Source: Opitutales bacterium
GTDB lineage: Bacteria > Verrucomicrobiota > Verrucomicrobiia > Opitutales > JAFGAQ01
Assembly (NCBI GenBank): GCA_028704125.1
Contig: JAQVLM010000070.1
Location: forward strand, 1 to 10,199
Direction of reading: 5' to 3'
DNA length: 10,199 nt
Shown: piece by piece, positions 1 to 8,584 of the stretch
How positions within the stretch are numbered: the stretch's first letter is position 1
Layout of the letters: every line of letters begins with the position of its first letter
The notes under the pieces: model-generated
The model's database searches: none
Told to the model about the DNA's origin: nothing
Seen by the model: the letters and a program-made list of their open reading frames with translations, nothing else
Translations under genes and position numbers: made by a program

Positions 1-2
1 GA

Positions 3-152
3 ACCGAGACGGAAGATAAAGACGGAACGCTTACGCGTCCCGCTACCATGAGAATCGAAGAAGGCGCGAACAGGATGCTTCCGCTACTATGGGGGATGCT
101 GCGTTTCGGGCTGGCGATCCGGCTGATGTGTTGTAAAGGATGTGAAAGATGA
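3..152 (+). CDS. possible 3' end of an upstream gene (partial)
   Basis: An open frame enters from the left edge and stops at TGA 150-152, overlapping the ATG of the next gene in an ATGA arrangement typical of translationally coupled genes. The visible 49 residues begin TETEDKDGTLTRP and end LMCCKGCER; a weakly hydrophobic stretch (LLWGMLRFGLAIRLM) lies near the end. I do not recognise the product. Against it being real: only 49 codons are visible and codons such as AGA, AGG and CTA are not those favoured elsewhere in the window. The stop/start overlap is the main support. Confidence 0.33.
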   Translation, partial: TETEDKDGTLTRPATMRIEEGANRMLPLLWGMLRFGLAIRLMCCKGCER

Positions 153-631
153 AGCGTGAGGAGCAGGGTCGGTTATTGGTTGCAGCCGTAGGGACGGGAC
201 GCGTCAGGCGGGTGAAGCTTTTTCGACGGTGCTTTGTTGCCCTTCTGGCGTTGATCGTGGTGGGCGCTTTGGCTTTTCATTGGAGACTGGGGGTGGTCTT
301 GGATGACGGGAATGCTCAGTGGGCCGCAGGTGAGATGGTTGCGGCTTACCGCATGGAAAATGGAGCCATGCCCGGAACATGGGAAGATATCAAACCGTAT
401 TTTTGGAAGGCAATCCATCGGGGGAGTCTGAGCTTTGAGCATATCGGGAGCCGGGTGGAGATCGATTTCGAGCGTTTGCCGGAGTTGGAAAATGAGATTG
501 AGGATGTGGCCGCGCTGCCAAATCTGATTTATCTGAAGAACGGCCGGATTCGCCGATGGAAGGGCGGGGATCCGAATCTGATCGTTTACGGGAGCCTCCG
601 CCGGAGAGAAACCTTACGGGTAAAGGATTGA
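149..631 (+). CDS. small membrane-anchored protein of unknown function
   Basis: This encodes 160 residues. The N terminus is basic (KREEQGR, then RVRRVKLFRR) and is followed by one hydrophobic segment at about residues 28-46 (FVALLALIVVGALAFHW). The positive-inside rule would put the N terminus in the cytoplasm and residues ~50-160 outside the inner membrane. The soluble part is mixed alpha/beta in look, with aromatic-rich (WEDIKPYFWKAI) and acidic (ELENEIEDVAAL) stretches and a basic end (GSLRRRETLRVKD). No enzyme motif is visible. The start is supported by AAAGGA at 135-140, eight bases before the ATG, the best ribosome binding site in the window. It overlaps the stop of a possible upstream frame, so it may be the last gene of an operon coming from the left. 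The function is not assigned. A pseudopilin-like or envelope accessory role is possible from the single-anchor architecture, but no GFxxxE prepilin motif is present. Confidence 0.7.
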   Translation: MKREEQGRLLVAAVGTGRVRRVKLFRRCFVALLALIVVGALAFHWRLGVVLDDGNAQWAAGEMVAAYRMENGAMPGTWEDIKPYFWKAIHRGSLSFEHIGSRVEIDFERLPELENEIEDVAALPNLIYLKNGRIRRWKGGDPNLIVYGSLRRRETLRVKD

Positions 632-673
632 ACCGACCCGTTGGGACTTTCGTTGCGGATACACGGACCTGAC

Positions 674-702
674 TTCTGCGGACTGGAGTTCATTCCGCAG
701 AA
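674..702. terminator. hairpin between convergent genes, possible bidirectional terminator
   Basis: TTCTGCGGA (674-682) pairs perfectly with TCCGCAGAA (694-702), giving a 9-bp stem with an 11-base loop. It lies 42 bases past the stop of the 149-631 gene and 42 bases past the 3' end of the converging channel gene. There is no T tract on either side, so it is not a textbook intrinsic terminator. A second, weaker inverted repeat, CGATAGG (704-710) with CCTATCG (736-742), sits between it and the channel stop codon. Position is the main argument for a role in ending transcription. Confidence 0.35.
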
Positions 703-744
703 TCGATAGGAGACGATCGACCAATCGCCACCATACCTATCGGA

Positions 745-2052
745 TCAGGTGCGGGCTTCCATGGCATCACGCAGGGTGAGGCCCACCCGCTCGAGGTCAT
801 TGCCGCTTGGAGACTGATAGGGGGCGAGGCCGAAGTGGGGGAGAATCGCGAAGAGGTGATCGAATATATCCGACTGAATCCCTTCATACTGCACCCAGCG
901 GGTATCGGATGTGAAAACATAGATCTCGATGGGGAGTCCTTCCGGAGTGGGTTCGAGTTGCCGGATCAGAAAGGTCATGTCCTTGTGGATGCCCGGATGG
1001 GATTGAAGGTAGGCCTCGCAGTAGGCGCGGAAGGTTCCGATGTTGGTGACGGCCCGCCCGTTGAGACCCTCGCAGGGTTCGATGCCAAGCTTTGAATTGT
1101 GGGCCTCAATCTCGCTGCATTTACGGTCGATGTAGCCGGATATCAGCTTGATTTTGCGAAACTTGTCGATCATGGCAGCGTCGGCGAAGCGAATGGTGCG
1201 CAAATCGATCATGATGGAGCGCTTGATGCGCCGACCTCCGCTGTCCTGCATGCCAGACCAGTTTTTGAACGGCCTTGAGATGAGTTCATAGCTTGGAACT
1301 GTGGTGATGGTCTTGTCCCAGTTTTGAACTTTGACGGTGGTGAGTGAGATGTCGATCACATCGCCGTCCGCCATGTGGGTGGGCATTTCAATCCAGTCCC
1401 CGACGCGGAGCATGCGGTTGGCGGATATCTGGATGCCAGCGACAAATCCGAGGATGGGATCCTTGAACACCAACATCAGCACAGCGGTGATCGCGCCGAG
1501 TCCGGACAGGAAGAAGATCGGGCTCTTTCCGAGAATAACGGATAAGGTGAAGATGAATCCGCAGAGGAAAACGATCAGTTTGACAGCTTGGATGAAGCCC
1601 TTAATGCTGAACTGGCGGGATACGGCGGTGCCCCGGTAGATTTCGAGCAGACCATTGAGGGTTGCGTCGATTAGCATGACGACGGTGGCAATGAAGAGGA
1701 TGTTTGCGATCGACGTGGTGAGGAGTCCGAAGTCGACACCGCCGGCAACGAGTCCCCCGAAGAAGGTCTTTGCCAATACGACAAACCAGAGCGCGATGAG
1801 GGTGTTGACGACCCAAAGGAAGACCCCGTGTTTTTCGAGTTTGTCATCCCATTTGAATGGCGTGCGTGTGACGATCGCCTGCGATACCCTCGGGATAAGG
1901 CGTCTTTTGATGTAATGCACCGCATAGCCCAGAAGAAAGAACAAGGAGACGGAGAGAACAATCGAGACAACCCAGTGGAGGGAAGCCGGCATGGGAATGT
2001 TCTCAAGGGTGCGGAAGAGGAAGAGAGTGATGTTATCGTTGGAATCGGGCAT
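745..2052 (-). CDS. ybdG: mechanosensitive channel, MscS superfamily (YbdG/MscM type)
   Basis: Inner-membrane channel of 435 residues that would open under membrane tension and release solutes on osmotic downshock; in E. coli, YbdG gives the small MscM conductance. Hydrophobic segments are seen at about residues 24-46, 78-98, 105-137 and 152-173, followed by the pore-lining helix and start of the MscS beta domain (LSGLGAITAVLMLVFKDP, then GIQISANRMLRVGDWIEM, 183-223). The downstream blocks DISLTTVKVQNWDKTITTVP, FKNWSGM and SGGRRIKRSI are characteristic of the YbdG branch, not of MscS itself. The C-terminal region has TNIGTFRAY, IRKDM-like HKDMTFLIRQL, YEGIQSDIFDH and QSPSGND (about 336-419), also YbdG hallmarks. 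Length is close to E. coli YbdG (415). The ATG at 2052 has no clear ribosome binding site; an in-frame ATG 20 codons further in is a less likely start because the first helix begins just after it. It is divergent from rpmB and seems to be a single-gene unit. Confidence 0.93.
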   Translation of the reverse strand: MPDSNDNITLFLFRTLENIPMPASLHWVVSIVLSVSLFFLLGYAVHYIKRRLIPRVSQAIVTRTPFKWDDKLEKHGVFLWVVNTLIALWFVVLAKTFFGGLVAGGVDFGLLTTSIANILFIATVVMLIDATLNGLLEIYRGTAVSRQFSIKGFIQAVKLIVFLCGFIFTLSVILGKSPIFFLSGLGAITAVLMLVFKDPILGFVAGIQISANRMLRVGDWIEMPTHMADGDVIDISLTTVKVQNWDKTITTVPSYELISRPFKNWSGMQDSGGRRIKRSIMIDLRTIRFADAAMIDKFRKIKLISGYIDRKCSEIEAHNSKLGIEPCEGLNGRAVTNIGTFRAYCEAYLQSHPGIHKDMTFLIRQLEPTPEGLPIEIYVFTSDTRWVQYEGIQSDIFDHLFAILPHFGLAPYQSPSGNDLERVGLTLRDAMEART

Positions 2053-2115
2053 GGTTCAGAAGCGGTCGGTTGTGGTTTATTTGTTTTGAGGTTTCGGATG
2101 GGGTTGCTTTGGGCA

Positions 2116-2140
2116 AGGAAAATTGTGAACAAATTTTCTT
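2116..2140. repeat. AT-rich inverted repeat upstream of rpmB
   Basis: GAAAATT (2118-2124) is the inverse of AATTTTC (2132-2138), around a 7-base centre GTGAACA. A G-T and an A-T pair could extend it outward to 2116/2140. It may be an operator for a dimeric regulator or an RNA hairpin in the rpmB leader. It ends 48 bases before the rpmB start codon. Confidence 0.4.
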
Positions 2141-2158
2141 GAACCCGATCGAGGGTTC
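2141..2158 (+). promoter_or_regulatory. GC-rich hairpin in the likely rpmB leader
   Basis: GAACCC (2141-2146) and GGGTTC (2153-2158) form a 6-bp stem with the loop GATCGA, directly after the AT-rich repeat and 30 bases before the rpmB ATG. Ribosomal protein genes are often self-regulated through leader RNA structure, so such a role is possible, but no known L28 leader family is recognised. The short stem could also be chance. Confidence 0.3.
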
Positions 2159-2188
2159 TGCCAGAAACAGCATTTTTCATTACACGTC

Positions 2189-2419
2189 ATGTCCAGAATT
2201 TGTGCCATCACAGGAAAGCGCCCCCGTCAGGGAGGCAAAATCATCCACAAGGGTCAAAGCAAGAAGAGCGGCGGGATTGGTCTTCAGTTGGTGAAGAACA
2301 ACAAGCGCACCTTCCGGCCTAATGTCCAGCGCATCCGGGTGAAGTTACCCAATGGAAGCGTTAAGCGGATGTGGGTAGCGGTCAAGGCTTTGAAGGCCGG
2401 GCTGGTTGAAAAGGCCTGA
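2189..2419 (+). CDS. rpmB: 50S ribosomal protein L28
   Basis: A 76-residue basic protein of the large ribosomal subunit, near the family's usual 60-80 residues. The L28 signature is clear from the start: MSRICAITGKRP, with the G-K-R-P turn, then the basic HKGQSKKS segment, KRTFRPNVQRIRVKLPNG (conserved R-x-F-x-P-N-x-Q) and a C-terminal WVAVKALKAGLVEKA. The two zinc-ligand cysteines found in some L28 proteins are not both present (only C5 is seen), so this is the cysteine-poor form. It is encoded alone, not with rpmG (L33) as in many bacteria, and has its own terminator 77 bases downstream. No Shine-Dalgarno sequence is visible before the ATG. Confidence 0.97.
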   Translation: MSRICAITGKRPRQGGKIIHKGQSKKSGGIGLQLVKNNKRTFRPNVQRIRVKLPNGSVKRMWVAVKALKAGLVEKA

Positions 2420-2496
2420 AGACCTGTCGTTGTGTCTTTGATGTTGGGTCCAATAACGGATCCGCTGCATCACCAGGACCACAATAGCCAATTTTG

Positions 2497-2540
2497 AAGA
2501 ACCGTCAGTGGGTGTAGCCCGCTGACGGTTCTTTTGTTTT
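2497..2540 (+). terminator. intrinsic terminator of rpmB
   Basis: AAGAACCGTCAGTGGG (2497-2512) pairs with CCCGCTGACGGTTCTT (2518-2533) through a 16-bp stem, including one T-G wobble and ending in A-T pairs, around the loop TGTAG. The T-rich stretch TTCTTTTGTTTT follows on the plus strand. This is a strong Rho-independent terminator for rpmB. Confidence 0.93.
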
Positions 2541-2546
2541 GGAACC

Positions 2547-2579
2547 AAAAAAACACCAGCCACTTTCGATGGCTGGTGT
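2547..2579 (-). terminator. intrinsic terminator of the GH51 gene
   Basis: ACACCAGCCA (2553-2562) and TGGCTGGTGT (2570-2579) form a perfect 10-bp stem with a 7-base loop. Read on the minus strand it is followed by a run of seven T (A run at 2547-2553). It lies about 32 bases beyond the stop codon of the arabinofuranosidase gene and directly abuts the rpmB terminator, so each strand is insulated from the other. Confidence 0.93.
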
Positions 2580-2611
2580 CAATGAATCGGAGAGAAGAGA
2601 TGGGTTTGCGC

Positions 2612-4168
<1,557 letters not shown>

Positions 4169-4343
4169 GGTTCCATAGAGTGGGCAAATGGTTTGAAGGT
4201 AACGACAGGCGGGTGGCTTTACTGTCAAGTCTGCAAAAGAGGTGCAATAGCGGGAACTGTGGCTTAGGGTCATTTCAAACTGTTGAATGGTCGGGCCGCG
4301 CGGCTTTTGCGGGACCGCCTCAAACGATGAATCCCCTCATGCC
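4169..4343. promoter_or_regulatory. shared regulatory region of the divergent arabinosidase genes
   Basis: The 175 bases between the GH51 and fusion-enzyme start codons should hold both promoters. A perfect TTGACA occurs on the minus strand (4223-4228), correctly oriented for GH51, but no good -10 lies 16-18 bases further (TCGTTA at best). An inverted repeat GACAG (4204-4208) / CTGTC (4222-4226) overlaps that element and could be an operator. A 10-bp palindrome GCCGCGCGGC (4295-4304) lies nearer the fusion gene. None of these matches a regulator site I can name, and no regulator gene is in the window. Confidence 0.45.
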
Positions 4344-7300
4344 ATGAACCTCCGTCGAATTCGTATTCCCCAGTGTCCGTTGATGATCCTATTGTTTGCC
4401 GGATGGGCGTCTGTATGCCTTGGCGCGTCTGAAGCCGGGTGTGCGGAACGGAATGGAGCCGGGGAAGCCAGCCCTGAAGTGAGCCTCTTTGATATCGGAT
4501 CGGTGCGCTTGGAAGGGGGGCGTTTCAGCGAGGCAGTGCGCTCGAATCGTGAGTATTTGCTGGCTTTGGATCCGGACCGCTTGTTGGCCCCCTTTTTGAG
4601 TGAGGCCGGGCTTGAACAGCGTGCTGTGGGGTATGGAAACTGGGAGAGCGGGGGACTTGGCGGACACACTGCAGGGCACTACCTTTCGGCGTTGTCATTC
4701 ATGATCGCATCGGGAGCTGACACAGCCGATGGTGAGCTCAATCGCAGGTTGGACTACATGTTGGATGAACTTGAGCGTTGTCAGGATGCCTTGGGCACGG
4801 GCTACATCGGAGGGGTGCCGAATGGTCGTGAGCTTTGGGAGGAAGTCGCAGCGGGAAAGATGGAGGCGCATGGTTTTGGACTGAACAACCGGTGGGTCCC
4901 GCTCTACAACATCCATAAGACCTATGCCGGCTTGAGGGATGCATGGGTGGAGGGTAAGCGTGAAAAGGCCCTTAAGCTGCTCGAAGGGATGGGGGATTGG
5001 TTGGTTGATCTGTTGTCGGGTTTGAGTGATGATCAGGTCCAGACCATATTGCAATCGGAGCACGGGGGGATGAACGAGGTGATGGCGGATCTTTTCATCC
5101 TGACCAGGAATGAGCGCTACCTCGACGCCGCAATCCGCTTGTGCCACAAAGCGGTATTGGATCCTCTGATGCGTGGGGAGGACCGGCTCACCGGGATGCA
5201 TGCCAACACGCAGATTCCAAAGGTGGTGGGTATGGCTCGGATTGCAGAGGCCGGAGGCGATCCGGCGTTGATGGATGGGGCGCGGTTTTTCTGGGATACG
5301 GTGGTTGGAAAGCGGAGTGTGGCTTTTGGCGGGAACAGTGTGCGTGAGCATTTCAATGATCCTTCGGATTTCCGGGAAGTGGTCACGGATCGACAGGGGC
5401 CGGAAACCTGCAACACCTACAACATGCTGCGGTTGACCGAATCCCTTTTCATGGCATCCCCGGACGCTTGCTATGCCGACTACTATGAACGCGCCCTATA
5501 CAATCATATTTTGTCAGCGATTCATCCGACGACTCCGGGATACGTGTATTTCACCCCGTTGCGTCCGGCCCACTACCGGGTGTATTCGCAGCCGGATCAA
5601 TGCTTTTGGTGTTGTGTGGGAACCGGGATGGAGAACCCTGGAAAATACGGTCGGTTTATTTACGCAAAAGGGGTGGACGGAAATTTGTATGTGAATCTTT
5701 TCATCCCGTCTGTTCTGAAGGTGCGGGAGGGGATGGTGTTGCATCAACTCACCCGGTTTCCGGATGAGGCCTCGAGCCGGTTAAAGCTGGAGTTGGATGA
5801 ACCGGTCGAGATGGCCCTCCGGATCCGGCACCCATCATGGGTCAGGCAAGGAGAGTTTAAAGTGCGGGTGAACGGTGAGTGGATGCAGGGTTTGGCGTCG
5901 CGTCCATCATCGTATGTTGAGATCAAGCGGGTGTGGCAGGATGGTGATACGGTTGATCTTGAGCTTCCCATGCATCCGTGGATCGAGCGTTTACCGGATG
6001 AGTCGGATTGGGTGGCTTTGAAATACGGACCCTTGCTGTTGGCATCGCCTGTCGGGGATCATCATCTGGATGGACTGAGGGCGGACGACAGTCGCATGGG
6101 GCACGTTGCCGGTGGACCTTTGGTCCCGCTCAACGAAACCCGGGTTTTGGTGCGGGATCAGCGGAAGCTCGAGGACCTGCTGGCAAGGGAGGATTCGCCG
6201 GAAGGCCTGACCTTCCGCTTGAAGGGTGGTTTCTATCCGGATGATCCAAAAGGGTTGTTGTTGAAGCCATTCTCGTGGTTGCACGATCAGCGCTACCAGA
6301 TGTATTGGGAATGGCTTGAGCCGTCTGCTATTGAGACGAGGCAGGCTGAGCTGGCTGAGGTGGAACGTCGCAATGCGGCGCGCGAAGCGGCGACATTGGA
6401 CTATGTGGCGGTGGGAGAGCAGCAGTCCGAGGTGGAACATGGCTTCAGTGGAACCGACTCATCGACGGGCATCGATGCCGGGATGCGTTGGCGCGAGGGC
6501 GCCGCATTTTCATACACTCTCAATGCAGGCAATGCCGGAGCCGCCATGCTGGAAATCCTGGTGCGGGAAGGTGCCAGGGAAGGGGATGGTGAGGTTTTTG
6601 CCAATGGAGTGCTTTTGGATACCTGGACGCTGGATGCTGCACTTGAGGATGGGTTTCAGCGGAAAGTTCATCCGCTGACGGAATCCGTTTTGCGGGCAGG
6701 AGAAGATGGTTTGGTTACGGTTCGCTTCTCGGGCAAGGATGGGGTTTCCTCTCGTGTTTTCGGGGTGCGTTTGCTTCGGTCGAAACCGGATGTGCATGCC
6801 ACCAATCCGATTATGTGGGCAGATGTTCCGGACATGGCGATGATCCGGGTGGGCGACACCTACTACATGAGCAGCACCACCATGCACATGCATCCGGGTT
6901 TGCCGATCATGAAGTCCAAGGATTTGGTGAGTTGGGAGATGCTTGGCTATGCCTATGATACCCTGGTTGATAATGCCAAAATGCGCTTGGAAGATGGAGC
7001 AGATGCTTATGGTGCCGGCTCATGGGCGAGTAGTCTGCGATACCATGACGGGGTTTACTATGTGAGCACTTTTTCGAGCACCAGTGGAAAGACTCATGTT
7101 TACTCCACCCGCGATATTGAAGGTGGAGCATGGGAGACGTTTGATTTTGAGCCCTCTTTGCATGACCACACCCTTTGGTTCGAGGACGATGGACGTGTCT
7201 TCATGATCTACGGTGGAGGTGATTTGCGCCTGGTTGAGTTGAATCCGGGCGGACGGGGAATCAAAGCGGGCACTGAAGAGACGGTGATCATTCGGGATGC

Positions 7301-8297
7301 CGGTAGAATTGCCGGAGGAGAGCCGGGCCTGCCGGCCGAAGGATCCCAGCTGTTCCGGCACGATGGAAAATACTATCTGTTCAACATCACATGGCCGAAA
7401 AACGATATGCGGACCGTGCTGGTCCACCGCGCGGACAAACTCACCGGTCCGTGGGAGGGTAGGGTGGCCTTCAAGGACCGTGGGATTGCCCAGGGCGGCT
7501 TGATTGATACCCCGGACGGCAAGTGGTATGCCTACCTTTTTCAGGATTGTGGAGCGGTTGGGCGCATCCCTTACCTTGTCCCCGTGGAGTGGGTGGATGG
7601 GTGGCCCGTAATCGGAGTGGATGGCAAAGCGCCGGAATCGCTTCCCATAAAGGCCCCGGAGGATCGTCACGCTGGAATCGTGGGATCCGATGAATTTGAT
7701 CGGGCACTTGGATCCGCTGATTTGCCTTTGGTATGGCAGTGGAACCATCTGCCGAATCCGGACGCATGGTCGCTAACTGAGCGTCCGGGTTTCCTGAGGC
7801 TGCATGCATTCCGTCGGGATGCGCATGTGTTGGAGACCCGCAACATGCTCACGCAGCGGACCTTTGGGCCGGTTTGTTCGGTGGAAACCGCTGTGGAAAC
7901 CGACGGGTTGAATGTGGGTGATCGCGCCGGGCTTATCGCGCTCCAAAAACGCTACGGTTGGGTGGGAGTCGAGAAGGGCGCCAACGGCCTGAGTCTCGTA
8001 GTGGAGCAGGTTGGAGAAGAAGTCGATGCGGCTGTCAGTCGTTCCTCGGTTCCGTTGGAACCCGATGCCAAAGATGTCTATCTGAAGGTGAGCTGTGATT
8101 TCAGGGATCGCATTGATCAGGCCCGGTTCTTCTACAGTTTGGATGGCAAGCAATGGCATTCGCTCGGCGATGTGCTTCAGATGTCCTACACCTTGCCGCA
8201 CTTCATGGGCTACCGGATCGGTCTCTTCGTTCAGGCAACGGGTGAACCCGGTGGATTTGCAGACTTTGATTATTACAGGATCTCCGGATCGCGTTGA
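4344..8297 (+). CDS. secreted fusion of beta-L-arabinofuranosidase (GH127/GH146) and GH43 glycosidase
   Basis: A 1317-residue protein holding two complete exo-glycosidases. The start at 4344 (MNLRRIRIPQCPLMILLFAG) gives a signal peptide of about 28 residues; an in-frame ATG at 4287 would add 19 residues before it and is unlikely. Domain order: GH127/GH146 barrel and beta domain (about 46-600), DUF4986-like segment (about 600-660, FRLKGG, then KGLLLKPFSWLHDQRY), DUF6805-like sandwich (about 685-812, VGEQQSEVEH), GH43 five-blade propeller (about 824-1115) and concanavalin-like GH43 C-terminal domain (about 1116-1317). By analogy with HypBA1, E335 (NSVREHF) is the acid/base, E354 and C356 (PETC) plus C423-C424 (WCCVG) bind zinc, and C423 is the nucleophile. 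In GH43 I see the base D830 (ADVPD), pKa-tuning D941 (LHDHT) and acid E999 (AEGSQLF), so both halves look active. Residues 1-813 and 815-1317 each match the size of a stand-alone enzyme. The first half removes beta-linked and the second probably alpha-linked arabinofuranose or beta-xylose. No anchor, dockerin or sorting tail follows. Confidence 0.93.
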   Translation: MNLRRIRIPQCPLMILLFAGWASVCLGASEAGCAERNGAGEASPEVSLFDIGSVRLEGGRFSEAVRSNREYLLALDPDRLLAPFLSEAGLEQRAVGYGNWESGGLGGHTAGHYLSALSFMIASGADTADGELNRRLDYMLDELERCQDALGTGYIGGVPNGRELWEEVAAGKMEAHGFGLNNRWVPLYNIHKTYAGLRDAWVEGKREKALKLLEGMGDWLVDLLSGLSDDQVQTILQSEHGGMNEVMADLFILTRNERYLDAAIRLCHKAVLDPLMRGEDRLTGMHANTQIPKVVGMARIAEAGGDPALMDGARFFWDTVVGKRSVAFGGNSVREHFNDPSDFREVVTDRQGPETCNTYNMLRLTESLFMASPDACYADYYERALYNHILSAIHPTTPGYVYFTPLRPAHYRVYSQPDQCFWCCVGTGMENPGKYGRFIYAKGVDGNLYVNLFIPSVLKVREGMVLHQLTRFPDEASSRLKLELDEPVEMALRIRHPSWVRQGEFKVRVNGEWMQGLASRPSSYVEIKRVWQDGDTVDLELPMHPWIERLPDESDWVALKYGPLLLASPVGDHHLDGLRADDSRMGHVAGGPLVPLNETRVLVRDQRKLEDLLAREDSPEGLTFRLKGGFYPDDPKGLLLKPFSWLHDQRYQMYWEWLEPSAIETRQAELAEVERRNAAREAATLDYVAVGEQQSEVEHGFSGTDSSTGIDAGMRWREGAAFSYTLNAGNAGAAMLEILVREGAREGDGEVFANGVLLDTWTLDAALEDGFQRKVHPLTESVLRAGEDGLVTVRFSGKDGVSSRVFGVRLLRSKPDVHATNPIMWADVPDMAMIRVGDTYYMSSTTMHMHPGLPIMKSKDLVSWEMLGYAYDTLVDNAKMRLEDGADAYGAGSWASSLRYHDGVYYVSTFSSTSGKTHVYSTRDIEGGAWETFDFEPSLHDHTLWFEDDGRVFMIYGGGDLRLVELNPGGRGIKAGTEETVIIRDAGRIAGGEPGLPAEGSQLFRHDGKYYLFNITWPKNDMRTVLVHRADKLTGPWEGRVAFKDRGIAQGGLIDTPDGKWYAYLFQDCGAVGRIPYLVPVEWVDGWPVIGVDGKAPESLPIKAPEDRHAGIVGSDEFDRALGSADLPLVWQWNHLPNPDAWSLTERPGFLRLHAFRRDAHVLETRNMLTQRTFGPVCSVETAVETDGLNVGDRAGLIALQKRYGWVGVEKGANGLSLVVEQVGEEVDAAVSRSSVPLEPDAKDVYLKVSCDFRDRIDQARFFYSLDGKQWHSLGDVLQMSYTLPHFMGYRIGLFVQATGEPGGFADFDYYRISGSR

Positions 8298-8493
8298 TTC
8301 ATGCTCCTTCTGCGACGACCGTGGGCGCAACATGTGTTAACACTTTATCAGATGCGATTTTGTGAGGCTCGCACTTGGGTCATGTCAATAGCGGTAGTGG
8401 TCCCATGGTTTTTATGTTGGGAGATGGCATGGTAAATCCGGTGATGGTGCTTGCCATTTTCCGGGACGTGGGTAAGGAATGGGGTTTTATGAA
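8298..8493. other. intergenic stretch before the thiamine riboswitch
   Basis: I see no gene here. A 10-bp palindrome GTGTTAACAC lies at 8334-8343. GAGATGGCA (8421-8429) can pair with TGCCATTTT (8452-8460) over a 22-base loop; with G-U pairs this is a 9-bp stem ending in four T, a weak candidate terminator for the fusion-enzyme gene. The thiC promoter must lie in this stretch or just upstream of the riboswitch, but no convincing -35/-10 pair is visible. Confidence 0.4.
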
Positions 8494-8584
8494 GAGGGGT
8501 GGTCCCGGCGGGGCCTGAGAAGCAAAACGATCCTTTTGTGACCCGGAGAACCTGATGCGGGTAATGCCGACGTAGGGAAGACTC
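8494..8584 (+). ncRNA. TPP riboswitch (THI element) in the thiC leader
   Basis: The conserved blocks occur in the right order and spacing: GGGGT (8496-8500), CTGAGA (8515-8520), ACCCG (8541-8545), AACCTGAT (8549-8556), GGGTAATGCC (8559-8568) and CGTAGGGAA (8571-8579). GGGT pairs with ACCC as P2. GGTCCC pairs with GGGGCC (8500-8514) as the P3 arm, and CAAAA/TTTTG (8523-8538) makes a small extra hairpin between CTGAGA and ACCCG. Thiamine pyrophosphate binding would lower expression of the thiC gene that follows. The closing helix P1 is not obvious by eye. From 8585 to the start codon there is no terminator-like hairpin with a T run and no clear Shine-Dalgarno sequence; a short stem TCGAT/ATCGA (8583-8598) follows the aptamer. 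The expression platform is therefore unclear, with control of translation the simpler guess. Confidence 0.94.

Larger units (their letters stand above)
2053..2188. promoter_or_regulatory. divergent promoter region of the channel gene and rpmB
   Basis: These 136 bases separate two genes that start in opposite directions, so promoters for both should lie here or just inside. The middle is T- and G-rich. No convincing -35/-10 pair could be picked by eye on either strand, and neither start codon has a Shine-Dalgarno match. The half nearest rpmB holds two adjacent inverted repeats (2116-2140 and 2141-2158). Confidence 0.5.

Noticed and set aside
1671..2180. 169-codon minus-strand frame overlapping the channel gene in another phase
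   Set aside because: Its translation is low-complexity, rich in Ser, Pro and Arg, while the overlapping YbdG frame is conserved along its whole length.
4295..4304. GCCGCGCGGC palindrome followed by TTTT as a terminator
   Set aside because: The arms are only three to four usable base pairs with a forced small loop, and no gene ends nearby on the plus strand.
4287..4343. Earlier ATG at 4287 as the start of the fusion enzyme
   Set aside because: It would place 19 non-hydrophobic residues in front of a good signal peptide and has no ribosome binding site.
8334..8343. GTGTTAACAC palindrome as a regulator site
   Set aside because: A single 10-bp palindrome with no second copy and no known matching regulator is not enough evidence; it is noted in the intergenic entry only.
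8451..8478. TTGCCA with TAAGGA 16 bases on, as a thiC promoter
   Set aside because: The -10 candidate matches the consensus at only two positions, and other equally weak pairs occur nearby.
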